DNA of 64,000 bases from JAJECS01 sp965198185. Lineage in GTDB: Bacteria > Chloroflexota > UBA11872. The DNA is taken from NCBI GenBank assembly GCA_965198185.1, contig CBDAOU010000001.1:496001-560000 (forward strand), read 5' to 3'. Below, in pieces: positions 48,133 to 56,055 of the stretch (its first letter is position 1; each line of letters starts with the position of its first letter). The position numbers were made by a program, and so were the translations under genes. The notes under the pieces are model-generated. The model was not told the DNA's origin, made no database searches, and was given only the letters and a program-made list of their open reading frames with translations.

Positions 48133-48732
48133 CTACGTCTCGAGGGTGCCCTTGGTGCTGGGCACCTGGCCCTCGCGGCGCGGGTCGAGGGCGGTGGCCG
48201 CGTCGAGAGCCCGCGCCAGCGCCTTGAAGATGGCTTCGGCCTTGTGGTGGTCGTCGCGCCCGGCGAGCAGACGCACGTGCACTGCTGCGCCGAGGTGGCG
48301 AGCGAACGACCCGATGAAGTGCTCGATGAGCGACGCCTCGAGGTCGCCGATCGCGTCCTGCTGGAACTCGGCGTCGAACGACAGATGGTCGCGCCCGGCC
48401 AGGTCCACGGCGACGTTCGCGAGCGCCTCGTCCATGGGCACGGTGGCATCGGCCATGCGGGCAATGCCGACGCGGTCGCCGAGGGCGTCATGGAACGCCT
48501 TGCCCAGCGTGATGCCGACGTCTTCGGCCGTGTGATGCCCGTCCACGTTGAGGTCGCCGGCAGCCGTGACGTCGAGGTCGAACATGCCGTGCTTGGCGAT
48601 CTGGGCCAGCATGTGGTCCAAGAACCCGATGCCCGTGGCCCCCTCGAACTGGCCGAGGCCGTCGACATCCACGGTGACCGTGACGTCGGTCTCGTCCGTT
48701 GTCCGCTGGACGGAGGCGGTGCGGTCAGCCAA
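48133..48732 (-). CDS. hisB: Imidazoleglycerol-phosphate dehydratase
   Basis: Sixth step of histidine synthesis, dehydrating imidazole glycerol phosphate. 199 residues; both duplicated manganese motifs are complete (VDGHHTAEDVGI and AGRDDHHKAEAIFKAL), with GFLDHMLAQIAKHG. The start is TTG at 48732, with AGGGGGG about seven bases upstream. A hisD gene lies 39 bases upstream; no other his gene is in the window. Confidence 0.96.
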   Translation of the reverse strand: MADRTASVQRTTDETDVTVTVDVDGLGQFEGATGIGFLDHMLAQIAKHGMFDLDVTAAGDLNVDGHHTAEDVGITLGKAFHDALGDRVGIARMADATVPMDEALANVAVDLAGRDHLSFDAEFQQDAIGDLEASLIEHFIGSFARHLGAAVHVRLLAGRDDHHKAEAIFKALARALDAATALDPRREGQVPSTKGTLET

Positions 48733-48771
48733 CGACGGCGCCCCCCTGTGGTAGTTGCCGCGCCATTGTAG

Positions 48772-50099
48772 TCACGGACCGGACGTGTCCTGGCGTCGCT
48801 CCGCGGCCCGGGCATGGCCTTCCAACCGTTCGGCTCGCGCCATGCGGGCGGCCACGGGCGCCAATCGCTGTGCGTCGGCCGCCCCAAGCTGCACCACGCT
48901 CATGGATTTGAGAAACGCGTAGACCCCGCACGGCGACGCGAAGCGCGCCGTGCCTCCAGTGGGCATGACGTGACTGGGACCGGCCACGTAGTCGCCGTGG
49001 ACCTCGGGCGAGCCGGCGCCGACGAACACGCCGCCGGCGTTGCGAACCCCTTCGAGCATGCGCTGGGGATCAGCCACCAGTAAGCACAAATGTTCAGGCG
49101 CGTATTCGTTGGCCAGCGTCACGGCCTCGTCCAGATCCGCCACGACGCCCACGCCGCCGCGGGCGGCGAAACTGTCGGCCGCGACGGCCCGGCGGGGGAG
49201 CGACTCCAGCTGACGCTCGATCTCTGCGGCGATCGCGGTGGCGAACTCGGCCGAGTCGGTGAGGGCGATGGGGCTGGCCGGACCGCCGTGCTCGGCCTGG
49301 GCGATGAGGTCCGCCGCGACATCCGCCGGATCGGCGGTGGCGTCGGCGATAACCAGGGTTTCAGTTGGCCCCGGCAGCACGCTCACTCCAGCGAGCCCGA
49401 ACACCTCGCGGGTGGCCAGCACGACCCAGGCGTTTCCCGGCGCGACGACCGCGTCGCAGCGCGGCACCGACGCCGTTCCCACGGCCATGGCGGCGATGGC
49501 CTGCGCGCCGGAGACCAGGAACACACGATCGACTTGGGCCACGTGCGCGGCAAGGGCGATCACGGGATCGATGCCGTCGGCCGCGGCGGCCGTGCAGACG
49601 ACGACTTCGCGCACGCCGGCACGCGCGCGGGGATGGCCGTCATGAGCACCGACGAGGCGAGCGGGCCCGACGCGCCGGGGATGTGAATGCCGGCTCGCTC
49701 GACGGGCATCCAGCGCTGCCCCACGCCGCTTGCGTCGTCGAAGAAGTTTGACGGCATCTGGCGCTGGTGGAAGGCACGGATGCGTTTTGCGGCCACCTCG
49801 AGGTCAGCCGCAAGGTCGCTCGGCGCCTTGCCGCGCGCGGCTTCAAGCTCCGCCGGGCTAACTTCAAAGCGCGAGGGAATGTGGTCTCCCACCTTGGCGC
49901 CGACCTCTCGCAATGCGTCGTCGCCGTCGGCGCGCACGCGCTCGACGACCTTGGCAACGAACTCCCGCGGGCTCAGCGACTCGCCGAAAACCGCCGACGC
50001 GCGCCGTCGCGCCGCCTCATCGACGACGGCCAACTCGCCGTGCCTGGCGATCAGCTCCCGCCGCACGGCGTCGGCGCCGTGAACGACACGAATCCTCAC
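48772..50099 (-). CDS. hisD: Histidinol dehydrogenase, frameshifted
   Basis: Catalyses the last two oxidation steps of histidine synthesis. After repair the protein would be about 442 residues, normal length. Upstream part reads to VLMTAIPARV and the matching continuation VREVVVCTAAAADGIDP is one frame away, with a missing base near 49618-49622 on the + strand. The rest carries VSGAQAIAAMAVGT, SVLPGPTETLVIAD, AEHGG and the zinc-site region PEHLCLLVAD. GTG start at 50099. If the break is real, this copy is inactive. Confidence 0.9.
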
Positions 50100-50129
50100 G
50101 GCTGCCCCGAGCGAGTATTCATCGGTGGA

Positions 50130-50597
50130 CTAGGCGCGACGGCGGGCGATTTGTCGGTCATGGCTATCCAAAATGATGGTGACGGGACCCTCGTTGACCA
50201 ACTCCACGTCCATGGCGGCGCCGAACTCGCCGCTGTCCACGGAGATGCCCAGCGCCCGCAGCGAATCGCAGAAGTCCTGGACCAAGGGCTCGGCGATCTC
50301 CGGCGCGGCCGCACCGGTGAAGCTGGGACGACGTCCCTTGCGGGTTTCGGCGATCAGGGTGAACTGCGACACCACGAGCACGGCGCCGGCCGTGTCCAGC
50401 ACCGACCGGTTCATGCGCCCGTCGGCGTCCGGCATGACGCGCAGATTGGCAAGCTTCTCGGCCAGATAGCGGACGTCGTCGGGACCATCGCCCTCCGCCG
50501 CGCCCACCAAGGCGAGGAATCCGGGTCCGATGGCCGCCACGTCGCGGTCCCCGACGGATACGCGGGCTCGCGAGACTCGTTGGATGACAATGCGCAT
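50130..50597 (-). CDS. dtd: D-aminoacyl-tRNA deacylase
   Basis: Removes D-amino acids wrongly attached to tRNA. 155 residues, standard length. Both active-site motifs are present: SQFTLIA (family SQFTL) and NEGPVTIIL (family NxGP). ATG start at 50597. It lies between the zinc-ribbon gene and hisD on the same strand. Confidence 0.96.
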   Translation of the reverse strand: MRIVIQRVSRARVSVGDRDVAAIGPGFLALVGAAEGDGPDDVRYLAEKLANLRVMPDADGRMNRSVLDTAGAVLVVSQFTLIAETRKGRRPSFTGAAAPEIAEPLVQDFCDSLRALGISVDSGEFGAAMDVELVNEGPVTIILDSHDRQIARRRA

Positions 50598-50609
50598 GGG
50601 GACCGCGCC

Positions 50610-50969
50610 TCAATCGGACGCGGCGCCCTTCGCCGGCTCGGCTTTTGCCTCGGATTTGGCCGCTGCCGGCTCTTTCGCTGGCGCGTCCTTGGTCGCCCCA
50701 TCCTTGGCCGGCTTTTCCGCCGCGTCCTTCCCGGAGTCGCCGGACTCGGCGGGGGCCTTGCCATCGTCCTTGTACTTGTTCTTTTCGGCGCTGGAGCGGC
50801 TGTCGGTGGCGTACCAACCCTTGCCCTTGAAGATGATGCCGGCCGGGTGAATGACCTTGCGCACGCGTCCGCGACACTCTTGACACTGGGTCACCGGCTG
50901 GTCGCTGAACTTTTGCACCAACTCGAAATTGTGGCCGCACTCGGTGCATTCGTATTCATAGGTCGGCAC
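50610..50969 (-). CDS. FmdB-type zinc-ribbon protein with low-complexity tail
   Basis: 119 residues. The N-terminal zinc ribbon PTYEYECTECGHNFELVQ with a second CxxC (QCQECRG) is the FmdB/CxxC regulatory family. After FKGKGWYATD the protein becomes a lysine/alanine/glutamate-rich tail (KDAAEKPAKDGATKDAPAK), probably disordered. GTG start at 50969, nine bases after AAGGAG. First gene of a minus-strand series and preceded by a strong -10 (51036-51041). Confidence 0.88.
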   Translation of the reverse strand: MPTYEYECTECGHNFELVQKFSDQPVTQCQECRGRVRKVIHPAGIIFKGKGWYATDSRSSAEKNKYKDDGKAPAESGDSGKDAAEKPAKDGATKDAPAKEPAAAKSEAKAEPAKGAASD

Positions 50970-51035
50970 GCGGCAACACTCCTTGAAGAAAGACTGGGCC
51001 GCCATTCGTTGCCGGGACGAGGCGGCGCAAGCGGG

Positions 51036-51041
51036 ATTATA
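51036..51041 (-). promoter_or_regulatory. Candidate -10 upstream of the FmdB-like gene
   Basis: On the minus strand 51041-51036 reads TATAAT, a perfect -10. The -35 region about 19 bases upstream (TCGTCA) is a weak match. It stands about 67 bases before the GTG at 50969 and is well placed to drive the long minus-strand gene series. Confidence 0.55.
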
Positions 51042-51240
51042 CGAACGCGCCGGTCTGCCCTGACGATGGACCGCATGGCCGTGGGAATGCCGGGGCGATC
51101 CGGCTGCGGCTTGCCGGGCGGCCTCGGCCAACGGTCGGGCGAATAGCTGCCTGGCTCAATCGGCGCGTTTCACACCGATCGCGCAGAAGGGCGGGTGCTA
51201 GGATTGGGCACCAGCGAAAAGCTGAATCGGGTCGGTATCA
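51042..51240. other. Divergent intergenic region
   Basis: About 200 bases between the minus-strand promoter and the gene at 51241. TGCTAGGAT at 51196-51204 could be an extended -10 for the plus-strand genes. Otherwise nothing was recognised. Confidence 0.4.
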
Positions 51241-51576
51241 ATGCGGTGTCCGGAGTGCAGCCATCAGAACACTGAGGGCGCCTGGCTGTGCATCAACTGC
51301 GGCGAGAAGCTGCCTCGGCCGGAGACAGCCGAAACCGATCTGAGCCCGGAGACGGCCGCCCCGGACGAGTCCGGGCAGTTCGCGCCCAAGATCAGCGAGA
51401 ATTTGCGCCGGCTCCGAGAGCAAACCGAGCGAGAGCGAGCCACTTCGGAGCGCCGGCCTCGCAAGACCGCTCCGAGTTCTCCGTCCACCAACCTGCTGGG
51501 ATTGCCGCTTACGGTCTGGGCCGCCGTGGCAATTCTCCTGATCGTGTTCGTTATCGCCGTTTCGAACCTGCAGTAG
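51241..51576 (+). CDS. Zinc-ribbon protein with C-terminal membrane anchor
   Basis: 111 residues. A zinc ribbon in the first 25 residues (MRCPECSHQ ... CINCGEKL), a charged middle, and one membrane helix at the very end (LTVWAAVAILLIVFVIAVSN). Tail-anchored architecture with the ribbon inside the cell. No closer family was recognised. ATG start at 51241. The next gene begins at or before this stop. Confidence 0.8.
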   Translation: MRCPECSHQNTEGAWLCINCGEKLPRPETAETDLSPETAAPDESGQFAPKISENLRRLREQTERERATSERRPRKTAPSSPSTNLLGLPLTVWAAVAILLIVFVIAVSNLQ

Positions 51577-52715
51577 GGTCCCGCAGCCCCCTTCTCGAGT
51601 TCCTCCGCCGGCGCATTGCCGCCGAGGGTCCGATATCGTTCGCGGACTTCATGGCGTCGGCCCTGTACGACGAGCAACACGGGTTCTACAGCCGCGCGAC
51701 ATCGCGGGCGGGCGACTATTTCACCAGCGTCACGGTGCACCCGCGGCTCTTCGGCAAACTGCTGGCGCGGCATCTCGACGACGTTTGGACGGCGCTCGGA
51801 CAGCCGAAACCATTCCGCGTGGTGGAGCTTGGCTGCGGCGATGGCACGCTAGCCGGTCAGATTGCAACGGCCGCCAGCGAGCACCGATGGAACGAGCACC
51901 TGACGTATATCGGGGTCGAGCGATCGGCGCCCGCGCGGGCGCGTGCCCGGACCCAGGTGCCGACGGCCGCGTTCGTGCTGTCGCTGGACGACATCGACTC
52001 CGGGCCGTCGGCGGCGATTCTCAGCAACGAGCTATTCGACGCCCTGCCCGTGCGGCTGCTGCGGCGCGACGGCGGCGACTGGGTCGAGCTGCGGGTGGCC
52101 TGGCGTGACAGCGCCATGGCCTTGGAGCCTTTTCCGGCGGATGCCGCAGCCACCGCTTATGCGCGGCGCTATGGCCAAAACGCTCCCGACGGCGGAACCA
52201 TTGAGGTGCGCAAGGGCGTGGACGACATCTACGCCCACGTCCGTCGCATCGCCCGCCGATGGGTAATGACGAGCATTGACTACGGGGGTCTGGCGTCGGA
52301 GGTCCACAGCCCGCGCTTCAGCCAGGGAACGCTGCTGGCCTACCGGCGCCACCGCGCCTCGGAGGACGTGCTGGCGGATCCCGGCTCCGCGGACCTGACG
52401 GCGCACGTAAACTTTTCCGAACTTATCGACGCGGGAACGTGCACCGGGGCCACCTCGGCGCCCTTGGGCACCCAGGGAGACTTCCTCACGGCACTGGGGA
52501 TTGGCGAGCACTTGCCGGCGGTGCAGCGGTGTCCGAACCTCTCGGTTGCGGACTACGCGCGCGAGCGTAACGCCGTTTTTCAGCTCGTTTCCCCGACGGA
52601 CCTGGGAAGGTTTCGCGTGCTGGTGCAGGCTCGCGACGCAGTGATCGACGGTTTGCGTGGACTGCCGGCGGCCGCAGCCACGCCACAGCCCGCCACCGGG
52701 AAGGACGACGGATGA
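51573..52715 (+). CDS. MidA/NDUFAF7-type SAM-dependent methyltransferase, start unresolved
   Basis: About 380 residues. Homology starts at PLLEFLRRRIAAEGPISFAD, followed by the family marks YYSRATSRAGDYFTSV-like (here FYSRATSRAGDYFTSVTVHP), SAM motif FRVVELGCGDGTLAGQI and ILSNELFDALPVRLL. In the family this protein methylates an arginine of a respiratory complex I subunit. No ATG, GTG or TTG lies in frame between 51288 and this region, so the start shown (just at the preceding stop) is only a boundary; a rare start codon or a base error is likely. Ends overlapping the next gene by 4 bases. Confidence 0.8.
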   Translation, partial: VGSRSPLLEFLRRRIAAEGPISFADFMASALYDEQHGFYSRATSRAGDYFTSVTVHPRLFGKLLARHLDDVWTALGQPKPFRVVELGCGDGTLAGQIATAASEHRWNEHLTYIGVERSAPARARARTQVPTAAFVLSLDDIDSGPSAAILSNELFDALPVRLLRRDGGDWVELRVAWRDSAMALEPFPADAAATAYARRYGQNAPDGGTIEVRKGVDDIYAHVRRIARRWVMTSIDYGGLASEVHSPRFSQGTLLAYRRHRASEDVLADPGSADLTAHVNFSELIDAGTCTGATSAPLGTQGDFLTALGIGEHLPAVQRCPNLSVADYARERNAVFQLVSPTDLGRFRVLVQARDAVIDGLRGLPAAAATPQPATGKDDG

Positions 52716-54124
52716 CGACACGGACCGAAACGGACCCCCTGGGCGATCTGGAAGTTCCGGCCAGCGCGCTCTACGGCGTGCAGACGCAGCGCGCGGTTGA
52801 GAATTTCGACATCAGCGGCATCGGGCCGCATCCGGCATTCGTGTGGGCGACGGTGGTGGTGAAGAAGGCCGCGGCCATTGCCCACCGGCGGACCGGCCGG
52901 CTTGAGGCCAGGCTGGCGGACGCGATTGTGCAGGCGGCGGACGAAGTGCTGACGGACGGGCTGCACCAGGACCAGTTCGTGGTGGACGTCTTCCAGGCCG
53001 GGGCGGGGACTTCGCACAACATGAACGCGAACGAACTGCTCGCCAACCGCGCCAACGAGCTGCTGGGCGGCGAGCGCGGCGACTACACGCCGGTGCATCC
53101 GAACGACCACGTGAACATGGCGCAGTCGACCAACGACATCATTCCCACGGCCATTGCCCTGGCGGCGCTGAAGCTGCTGCAGGACTTGTATGTGTCGCTG
53201 GACGGCCTGGCGGACGCCTTTGACGAGAAGGCGCGGGATTGGGACGGGATCGTGAAGTCGGGCCGCACGCATTTGCAGGACGCGACGCCGGTGCGCTTGG
53301 GCCAGGAGTTTGGGGCGTACGCGGAGGCCATCCGACGCGATGCGGCGTTCATTCGCGACGCCGAGGCCCAGGTGCAGGAGCTGAGCCTGGGCGGCACGGC
53401 CGTCGGCAGCGGGCTGAACGCGGAGCCGGAGTATCAAGTCGAAGTGATCGACGTCATCGGCGAGATCACAGGACTCAACGTGCAACGCGCGGAGAACCTC
53501 TTCTACTCGATGCAGAGCATGGCGCGGTTCGCCATGCTGTCGGGGGCGCTGCGCGCGCTGGCGATCGACCTGAGCCGCATCGCCAACGATTTCCGGCTGC
53601 TGGCGTCGGGTCCCCGGACGGGCATCTCCGAGTTGCGGCTGCCGGCGCTGCAGCCGGGGTCGTCGATCATGCCCGGCAAGGTGAATCCGGTCATGGCCGA
53701 GTGCATGAACATGGTCTGCTTCCACGTGTTTGGCAACGACACGGCCATTCAATGGGCCGCCGAGGCCGGGCAACTCGAGCTGAACGTGATGATGCCGTGC
53801 ATTGCCTACAACCTGAGCCAGTCCATCGAAGTCTTGACGAATGCGACGCGGGCGTTCGATACCCGCGCCGTTCGGGGCCTGGAAGTGGACGAGCGCATGC
53901 TGCGCTTCTGGCTGGAGCGGAACACCATGCTGGCGACCGCTTTGGCGCCGCGGATCGGCTATGCAGCGGCCGCGGAGATTGCCAAGGAGGCGGTGGCGAC
54001 GGGCGAAGGCGTGCCGGAAGTTGCGGCGCGGCTAACCGACATCCCACCCGTCGAACTGGCCGAGGCGCTGGACCCCACGCCGATGACCGAAGGCGGCGTG
54101 CGGGCGGGCGGCGGAGGCGGCTAG
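52712..54124 (+). CDS. Aspartase/fumarase-superfamily lyase (aspartase-like)
   Basis: Adds or removes ammonia or water across fumarate. 470 residues with the signature GSSIMPGKVN near residue 316. Several stretches follow aspartase more than fumarase: ALYGVQTQRAVENFDISG, QAGAGTSHNMNANE and VMAECMNMVCFHVFGNDTAI, where class II fumarases have GSGTQTNMN and GSSIMPGKVNPTQ. The residue after GTS is His, where aspartases commonly have Thr or Gln, so activity should not be assumed. The gly-rich end GGGGG is unusual. ATG at 52712 overlaps the methyltransferase by 4 bases. Confidence 0.88.
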   Translation: MTTRTETDPLGDLEVPASALYGVQTQRAVENFDISGIGPHPAFVWATVVVKKAAAIAHRRTGRLEARLADAIVQAADEVLTDGLHQDQFVVDVFQAGAGTSHNMNANELLANRANELLGGERGDYTPVHPNDHVNMAQSTNDIIPTAIALAALKLLQDLYVSLDGLADAFDEKARDWDGIVKSGRTHLQDATPVRLGQEFGAYAEAIRRDAAFIRDAEAQVQELSLGGTAVGSGLNAEPEYQVEVIDVIGEITGLNVQRAENLFYSMQSMARFAMLSGALRALAIDLSRIANDFRLLASGPRTGISELRLPALQPGSSIMPGKVNPVMAECMNMVCFHVFGNDTAIQWAAEAGQLELNVMMPCIAYNLSQSIEVLTNATRAFDTRAVRGLEVDERMLRFWLERNTMLATALAPRIGYAAAAEIAKEAVATGEGVPEVAARLTDIPPVELAEALDPTPMTEGGVRAGGGGG

Positions 54125-54405
54125 CGGCCGGGTCCATGCTGGGCGGAAACCGCCTGCCGGGGACAAGCTGGACCTAAGTTCGAGCGTCACGCGCCGACCG
54201 CGACGGGCCGGTGCCCAGGCGATAAGCAGAAATAATCCCAAAAATTGTGGCGGCGAGCGACGCATACCGTGCTACTGTTTGCCAGTTGCACAGGTCCATG
54301 TGGGGCCTGCAACGTTGGATTCTTGGCTGCGACCGCGGAGTGTGCGGCGGGCAAAGTTGGCGGATCAGGCGAGCGTCGCATGAGTTCCGCGGAAGGTTTG
54401 ACTGG
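54125..54405 (+). other. Leader region of the RRM gene
   Basis: 280 bases with no convincing gene. It includes an A+T-rich patch (54221-54250) and a possible weak extended -10 (TGCTACTGT at 54270-54278). If transcription starts there, the RRM gene would have a leader of about 120 bases, as in cold-inducible relatives. Confidence 0.4.
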
Positions 54406-54786
54406 ATGAATATCTTTGTAGGCAATTTGCCGTTCGGGACGACCGATGACGAGCTTCATGAGCTCTTCGCACGATACGGCGAGATCACCCGAGCCACGGT
54501 GATCAAGGACCGCGTGACGGGCAAGTCGCGAGGTTTTGGGTTCGTCGAAATGATGGACGATGAAACGGCTCGCCAGGCGATCGAGGGCCTAAACGGCTCC
54601 GACTTGCAAGGCCGCGCCCTGACGGTGAACGAGGCGCGCCCGCGCGAGTCTCGCCCGCGCAGCGGTGGCGGCGGCGGCGGCTACGGCGGCGGTGGTGGCG
54701 GCTACGGCGGCGGCGGTGGCGGTGGCGGCTACAGCGGCGGCGGTGGCGGTGGCGGCTACAGCGGCGGCGGAGGCGGACGCTACTAA
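54406..54786 (+). CDS. RRM-domain RNA-binding protein with glycine-rich tail
   Basis: 126 residues. One RNA recognition motif: RNP2 IFVGNL at residues 3-8 and RNP1 KSRGFGFVEM near residue 43. From residue ~85 the protein is almost only Gly with Tyr and Ser in repeats of the GYGGGGG/GYSGGGG type. This matches the single-RRM, Gly-rich proteins of cyanobacteria and other bacteria, some of them induced by cold. ATG at 54406 with GGAAGG nine bases upstream; longer frames upstream are not conserved. Followed by a strong hairpin at 54801. Confidence 0.92.
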   Translation: MNIFVGNLPFGTTDDELHELFARYGEITRATVIKDRVTGKSRGFGFVEMMDDETARQAIEGLNGSDLQGRALTVNEARPRESRPRSGGGGGGYGGGGGGYGGGGGGGGYSGGGGGGGYSGGGGGRY

Positions 54787-54800
54787 ACGTCCGGCGCCCG

Positions 54801-54823
54801 GCACGGAAGCATTGCTTCCGTGC
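54801..54823. terminator. Hairpin between convergent genes
   Basis: Perfect 10-base stem GCACGGAAGC/GCTTCCGTGC with the loop ATT. It lies between the stops of the RRM gene and the oppositely oriented PLP-enzyme gene, so it could end transcription from both sides. No long T-run follows, so a factor-dependent or weak terminator is possible. Confidence 0.65.
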
Positions 54824-55933
54824 TTAGCTCGTCAGAATCGCTCGCAGCCTCGCAGCGACGATGGACAGATCTTCGTCGCTAAGCGTGTTCGTCGCGAACG
54901 CGAGTTCCGCGCCTTCAACCCGCGCCCAGATCGGCGGGTGGCTGTCGCTTAGGGCCGCGGCGACGGTCTCGGATGTGTGCGCGCCGCCTGGGTCGAACGT
55001 GACCACGGCCCGCCCCAGGTCGGCGTCGGACCGCGCCGTCATGCCCGGGATGCCTTCGAATTGCCCGACGAGAGCGGCGGCGCGCGCGATGCTGGCGGCG
55101 CGGACGGCTTCATAGCCGCCGCCGCGCCATTCGCGCAGCGCCTCGATGACGGCGACGGCTTCGGCTCGATCGAGCTTGAAGCCGCGGCCAAAGGCCCTGC
55201 CGCCGTGCAACTCGAAGCCGATGAAGCCGTGCATGGCGGCCGCACGGACCAGGTCGCGGCGGCCGCATAGCAGGCCGGTCGAATTCGGTGCGCCAAAGTA
55301 CTTGGCGCCAAACCCGAAGAGGTCGGCGCCGCTGCTCACCACCTCATTCATGAGTTGCGGTGGGCTGACGTGGCCGGCGGAATCGACAATCACCGGGATG
55401 CCGCGCGCGTGCGCCATCTCGACGACGTCCGTCAGCGGAACGCTGCCCCAGCGGGCATCGAATGACGCCACGAAGAACACGGCCGCCGTATCGGCCGTGA
55501 GTTCAGCTTCGAACGCCTCAGCCTCGACCACCGCGAGTTGCGCCCCGGCCACGCTTGGCATGCGGGCGTATTCGTTGCGATGCGCCGACTGCATGACGAC
55601 CTTGCTGGCCATGCCCGTCGTATCGGGGAGCTTGGCAATGCGCTCGGGGTCGTCCCCGGCGATGCACGCCGCGGTGGCGAGGGCCATCGCCGCCGCGCAG
55701 CCCGAGGTTGGATAGGCCGCCTCGCAGCCCAGCATCTCGGCGACCTGGTCGCCGACGCGCGTGAGCAGGGCGTCCATATCCACGAACGACGCGTTGGCGC
55801 TCTCCATGGCGGCCAGCACGCGCGGGGAGAGCCGCGAGCCGCCGAGCACCGTCTGATTGCCTCGGGCGTTGACGACGCGCTCTAGCCCCAAATCGGCGTA
55901 GACGTCGGCTGTCACGGAGTCGTTGGGCGCCAT
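54824..55933 (-). CDS. SelA-like PLP-dependent enzyme
   Basis: 369 residues of the fold-type I group that includes SelA and D-glucosaminate-6-phosphate ammonia-lyase-like proteins. It opens DLGLERVVNARGNQTVLGGS, has CEAAYPTSGCAAAMALATAA, an acidic PLP-binding Asp in IPVIVDSAGHVSPP, and the Schiff-base Lys region FGFGAKYFGAPNSTGLL. ATG at 55933 chosen over upstream codons of non-conserved sequence. Divergent from the gamma-glutamyltransferase gene. A sugar-ammonia lyase or racemase role is possible; SelA itself is unlikely. Confidence 0.85.
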   Translation of the reverse strand: MAPNDSVTADVYADLGLERVVNARGNQTVLGGSRLSPRVLAAMESANASFVDMDALLTRVGDQVAEMLGCEAAYPTSGCAAAMALATAACIAGDDPERIAKLPDTTGMASKVVMQSAHRNEYARMPSVAGAQLAVVEAEAFEAELTADTAAVFFVASFDARWGSVPLTDVVEMAHARGIPVIVDSAGHVSPPQLMNEVVSSGADLFGFGAKYFGAPNSTGLLCGRRDLVRAAAMHGFIGFELHGGRAFGRGFKLDRAEAVAVIEALREWRGGGYEAVRAASIARAAALVGQFEGIPGMTARSDADLGRAVVTFDPGGAHTSETVAAALSDSHPPIWARVEGAELAFATNTLSDEDLSIVAARLRAILTS

Positions 55934-56055
55934 TGCGGCTCGATTCAAGCTGTTCGCCGGCCACCGGCGATGGTAGGCGATTGCATGCCGGCGTGACACC
56001 GCGCCGCGAACGGCGGAACATGGGCGGCCGCCGCTGCCGACAGAAAGTTCGGAAA
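55934..56055. other. Divergent spacer between the PLP-enzyme and gamma-glutamyltransferase genes
   Basis: 122 bases that must hold promoters for both directions. No strong consensus element was found. Confidence 0.4.

Noticed and set aside
54665..54780. Repeat array or CRISPR-like structure
   Set aside because: The repetition is the glycine-rich tail of the RRM protein (GGC/GGT codons), in frame and coding.
54824..55933. Selenocysteine synthase (selA) and a selenium system
   Set aside because: No selB, selC or SECIS element nearby and the active-site region resembles sugar-ammonia-lyase relatives more than SelA.
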